A DNA stretch of 64,000 nucleotides from Planococcus lenghuensis (GTDB taxonomy: Bacteria; Bacillota; Bacilli; Bacillales_A; Planococcaceae), in NCBI RefSeq assembly GCF_001999905.1, contig NZ_CP019640.1:1778001-1842000 (forward strand), given 5' to 3'. The position numbers were made by a program, and so were the translations under genes. Below, piece by piece: positions 61,680 to 64,000 of the stretch. The notes below the pieces were generated by a model that ran no database searches, had not been told where the DNA came from, and worked only from the letters and a program-made list of their open reading frames with translations. How positions within the stretch are numbered: the first letter of the stretch is position 1; each line of letters starts with the position of its first letter.

Positions 61680-63086
61680 ATGAATATTAAAAAAGCGAAG
61701 AAAACAGCGGTAGCCGTCCCATTGAGCTTGGCATTACTGGCATCAGCCGGAGCAGGTGCGGCCGGTGCAGCAGGAAACGATGATGCAGCGAAGATGACAG
61801 CGCCGACAGTCGAGACACCGGCGACGGAATTGCGGTCGACATTGAGCCAGCTGCTCTCCACGCATTTCATCTACCAGACAGAAGTGGCAGTTGAAGCGTA
61901 TCATCACACGAAAGAAGGCGGCCCGGATGGCGCAGGACTTGAGGAAGCGGAAGCTCAGCTTGAGATGAATTCCGAACAGCTTACTGCCGCAGTTAAATCC
62001 GTTTATGGCCAGGAAGCGGCTGATGCATTCGCGAAAATCCTTGACGGTCAATATGACGACAGTGCGGCATACGGCATGGCGGTAGCGAATGAAGATGCAG
62101 AAAAAATCGCCGAGCTCAAAGAGCAGTTGCTCGTGACGTTCCCGACGAATCTTGGCACATTGCTGAGTGATGCAACAGGCGGCAACCTGCCGAAGGAAAC
62201 CGCGATTTCCACCTTGAGCGAACATGAGAAAGACGTTATCGAATTCCTGAACTATTCAATTGAAGGGAATTACGATGAAGCGTACGCGGAATTCAGTGAA
62301 GGTTATGACCGAATGTTCCAGACCGGCACAGCACTTGCCAGCGCGATCGTGACCCAGATGCCGGAGAAATTCAATAACACAGAAGCGGTAACACCGGCTG
62401 CCGATCTGCGCGCGACATTCAGCCAGCTGCTCGGCGAACACTTCTATTATCAGGCAGCGACTTCCGTTGAAGCATTTGAAGCAGCCGATGGGGAAGGCAG
62501 AGAAGCTTTTGAAGCGGTCCAGGAAATGCAGGAAGCGAATGCAGAGAAAATGGTTGCCGCAGTGAAGTCACTGTACGGTGCTGACGCAGCAGCCGCATTC
62601 CAGGAAATTTTCTCGACCCAGTATGAAGACAGTGCGGCACTCGGTGAAGCAGTCGCTGCCGGCAATACGGAAAAAGTGGAAGAAATCACGGATCACCTGC
62701 TGAACACGTTCGCAGTTGACCTTGGCACACTCCTGAGTGATGCAACAGGCGGCAACCTGCCGAAAGAAACGGCGATCCAGGTATTGCAGCAACATGAACA
62801 AAGCACGATCGATATCTTGAACAGCTATGCGGCTGGCGATTACGAAGCGGTATACAGCACATTGACTGAAGGCCATGCGCTGATGTTCGCCATCGGAAAA
62901 GCATTGTCCGGCGCAATCGTGACGCAGATGCCGGAGAAATTCTCGGCTGATATGCCGACTATGCCGGAAACGGGCATGGGCGGAACTGCCGATTCGGCTG
63001 AAATGGCGTGGCTGCTGTGGGCGCTTCCGGTACTTGCCCTTGCTGGCGGTCTTGTTGTTACACGCAGAAAAGAAGAAGCACAGTAA
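61680..63086 (+). CDS. surface protein with two helical repeats and MPETG sorting signal
   Basis: 468 residues. The signal peptide ends in an Ala/Gly stretch. Two ~165-residue all-helical repeats follow (about 40-220 and 225-420). Each starts TELRSTLSQLLSTHF or ADLRATFSQLLGEHF, shares LGTLLSDATGGNLPKETAI and ends AIVTQMPEKF. The sorting signal is MPETGMGG, a hydrophobic helix (WLLWALPVLALAGGLVV) and TRRKEE; Met replaces the usual Leu. The function of the repeat is unknown; conserved His/Glu residues could bind metal. The class F sortase just downstream is the likely partner. GAGGAGG precedes the ATG. Confidence 0.85.
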   Translation: MNIKKAKKTAVAVPLSLALLASAGAGAAGAAGNDDAAKMTAPTVETPATELRSTLSQLLSTHFIYQTEVAVEAYHHTKEGGPDGAGLEEAEAQLEMNSEQLTAAVKSVYGQEAADAFAKILDGQYDDSAAYGMAVANEDAEKIAELKEQLLVTFPTNLGTLLSDATGGNLPKETAISTLSEHEKDVIEFLNYSIEGNYDEAYAEFSEGYDRMFQTGTALASAIVTQMPEKFNNTEAVTPAADLRATFSQLLGEHFYYQAATSVEAFEAADGEGREAFEAVQEMQEANAEKMVAAVKSLYGADAAAAFQEIFSTQYEDSAALGEAVAAGNTEKVEEITDHLLNTFAVDLGTLLSDATGGNLPKETAIQVLQQHEQSTIDILNSYAAGDYEAVYSTLTEGHALMFAIGKALSGAIVTQMPEKFSADMPTMPETGMGGTADSAEMAWLLWALPVLALAGGLVVTRRKEEAQ

Positions 63087-63102
63087 AGAATGCAGGAAGG
63101 AG

Positions 63103-63126
63103 GAGGGGAATATTCCCCTCTTTTTT
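63103..63126 (+). terminator. terminator after the surface protein
   Basis: Self-complementary GAGGGGAATATTCCCCTC followed by T6. The sortase may be read by run-through or from its own promoter. Confidence 0.82.
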
Positions 63127-63145
63127 CTAATAAGGAGTGGACTGG

Positions 63146-63859
63146 ATGAATCGATTTGCCAAAAAGTTATTCCTTGTCTATTGTTTATTTCTTCTGACCA
63201 CTCTCACTGATAACCCCGGATTTGCAACAAATTTCTCCCCGATAGAAAATGGGCCCACCCATGAATTTGTTCAAGCGGAAAATTCTGAAGAACTGCTGCA
63301 ACCGGCATTGCCTGTAAAGGAGCACCCGGATGAGACAAAGACCGATGCGCTTGAATCGGCTTCGAAAGGACAGCCCGAAACCCGCGCTGAACCTGAAACG
63401 GTCTATTCGGGCGTTACACCTGCAAGCATTGAACTCCCGGCGATCGGTGAAGAGGCTGAAGTGATTGAAGTGGGGCTAACCGAGGAAGGGGCGATGGAAG
63501 CCCCGTCGAATATCTACCAGATCGGCTGGTTTGCGCCTGGCACGAAACCGGGAGAGCAAGGGAATGCGGTGATGGCCGGCCATGTCGACGGTGAGACAAG
63601 CCCAGGCACATTTTACAACCTGAAAGAATTGGAGCCGGGAGATGAAATCCGCATCACCGGAACAAACGGAAAAGAGCTGACATTCATCGTCACCGACAAA
63701 GAATCCTATGTGCCGGATAAAGCGCCGTTGGAAAAAATATTCGGGGCCAGTTCAAAAGCGCAATTGAATCTGATTACCTGCACTGGTGTTTTCAACAGCC
63801 GCACCGGTAATTATGAGGAACGGCTTGTTATTTACACAGAGTTGTCTTCAGACCCATAA
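63146..63859 (+). CDS. class F sortase
   Basis: 237 residues from ATG 63146, eight bases after AAGGAG. Signal/anchor (LFLVYCLFLLTTLTD), a Glu/Pro linker, then a class E/F-type sortase barrel: ASIELPAIGEEAEV, the His in MAGHVDG (146), Cys in LITCTGVF (212) and Arg in EERLVIYTEL (226). The GWFAPGTKPGEQGNAV segment fits class F enzymes. It is probably the partner of the MPETG surface protein. Confidence 0.9.
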   Translation: MNRFAKKLFLVYCLFLLTTLTDNPGFATNFSPIENGPTHEFVQAENSEELLQPALPVKEHPDETKTDALESASKGQPETRAEPETVYSGVTPASIELPAIGEEAEVIEVGLTEEGAMEAPSNIYQIGWFAPGTKPGEQGNAVMAGHVDGETSPGTFYNLKELEPGDEIRITGTNGKELTFIVTDKESYVPDKAPLEKIFGASSKAQLNLITCTGVFNSRTGNYEERLVIYTELSSDP

Positions 63860-63903
63860 AGAGGATTCTGTCCGGTTCGAACAAAAATGAAAGAAGGTTA
63901 TTT

Positions 63904-63927
63904 CGTTTCCTGGTTTTTCAGGAAACG
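63904..63927. other. perfect hairpin after the class F sortase
   Basis: CGTTTCCTG and CAGGAAACG, 6-base loop, no T tract. Could be a weak terminator or a leader element of the next gene. Confidence 0.45.
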
Positions 63928-63960
63928 CCTACTAGAAATCCGGAAAAAAGGAGATGTGCA

Positions 63961-64000
63961 ATGGAAAGGGTTTCGGATACTCAACTCTATCAACGAATCC
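63961..64000 (+). CDS. start of a gene cut by the window end
   Basis: ATG 63961 is preceded by AAAAAGGAGATGTGCA, and the frame MERVSDTQLYQRI stays open to the last base. Only 13 residues are visible, so no family can be named. Confidence 0.55.
   Translation, partial: MERVSDTQLYQRI

Noticed and set aside
61743-62225. Minus-strand frame in the tandem-repeat surface protein
   Set aside because: Produced by codon bias and repeats of the real gene on the plus strand.
1-64000. CRISPR arrays, tRNA or rRNA genes
   Set aside because: No regularly spaced repeats and no recognisable tRNA/rRNA sequence were seen by eye.

Overview
The window looks like chromosomal accessory DNA of a low-to-moderate GC Gram-positive bacterium (Bacillota), most likely a Bacillales/Planococcaceae relative. 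The basis is the AGGAGG-type ribosome sites, frequent TTG/GTG starts, class D and F sortases, a DUF1871 protein, a DUF4181 protein, CopA/CopZ and a CsoR-like operator. This is an inference from gene content; no rRNA, tRNA, CRISPR array or replication origin was seen.

Left part (1-14.3 kb): a mosaic and partly decayed region. It holds a partial acidic protein, three copies of a ~34 bp palindrome, and an intact IS1595-family element (2150-4131) with 25 bp inverted ends and a perfect 8 bp target duplication; the element carries a lipoprotein gene besides its transposase. Next come a mercury module (merR broken by an in-frame TGA, then intact merA) and a convergent MerR2/thiol-protein pair. asnB, a C39 peptidase and lgt follow, separated by remnants of a methyltransferase, a response regulator, a cytochrome c, a class D sortase and a thioredoxin-like gene.

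Middle part (15-43.3 kb): an island for copper handling and extracytoplasmic redox/haem assembly. It includes a class D sortase, a Met-rich secreted protein, copA-methyltransferase-copZ under a CsoR-like operator, two CcdA-like membrane proteins (one frameshifted), a permease and a cytosolic four-helix Cys-rich copper protein. A five-gene operon follows (response regulator, kinase, small membrane protein, BNR-repeat lipoprotein, CopC-CopC-CopD). Then come ctaG, a membrane-anchored redoxin with TGA exactly at the first Cys of its CxxC motif, and an NqrB/RnfD-like protein. An apparently complete System I cytochrome c maturation operon (ccmE, F, H, two CcmI-like genes, A, B, C, D, G) precedes a DUF2933-like protein, a Rieske lipoprotein, ccdA and a divergent second lgt. 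Seven promoters in this island share one architecture: an 11 bp direct repeat beginning CTTCA, exactly 27 bp upstream of a -10 hexamer. This suggests one regulon under an OmpR-family activator, possibly the local ResD-like regulator.

Right part (43.3-64 kb): general accessory functions. These are hypothetical proteins, a GNAT gene with a homopolymer frameshift, an MFS exporter with an ArsR-type regulator, a Nudix hydrolase, a cation exchanger remnant, and a class D sortase with an LPET-type substrate. Signal peptidase I, an ECF sigma/anti-sigma pair, several small lipoproteins and tiny membrane proteins follow, then a tandem PepSY gene interrupted by an amber codon beside a two-component system. 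The window ends with a tandem-repeat MPETG surface protein and a class F sortase.

The most notable observations are the candidate selenocysteine redoxin, the shared promoter architecture and the System I cytochrome c machinery in a Gram-positive background.
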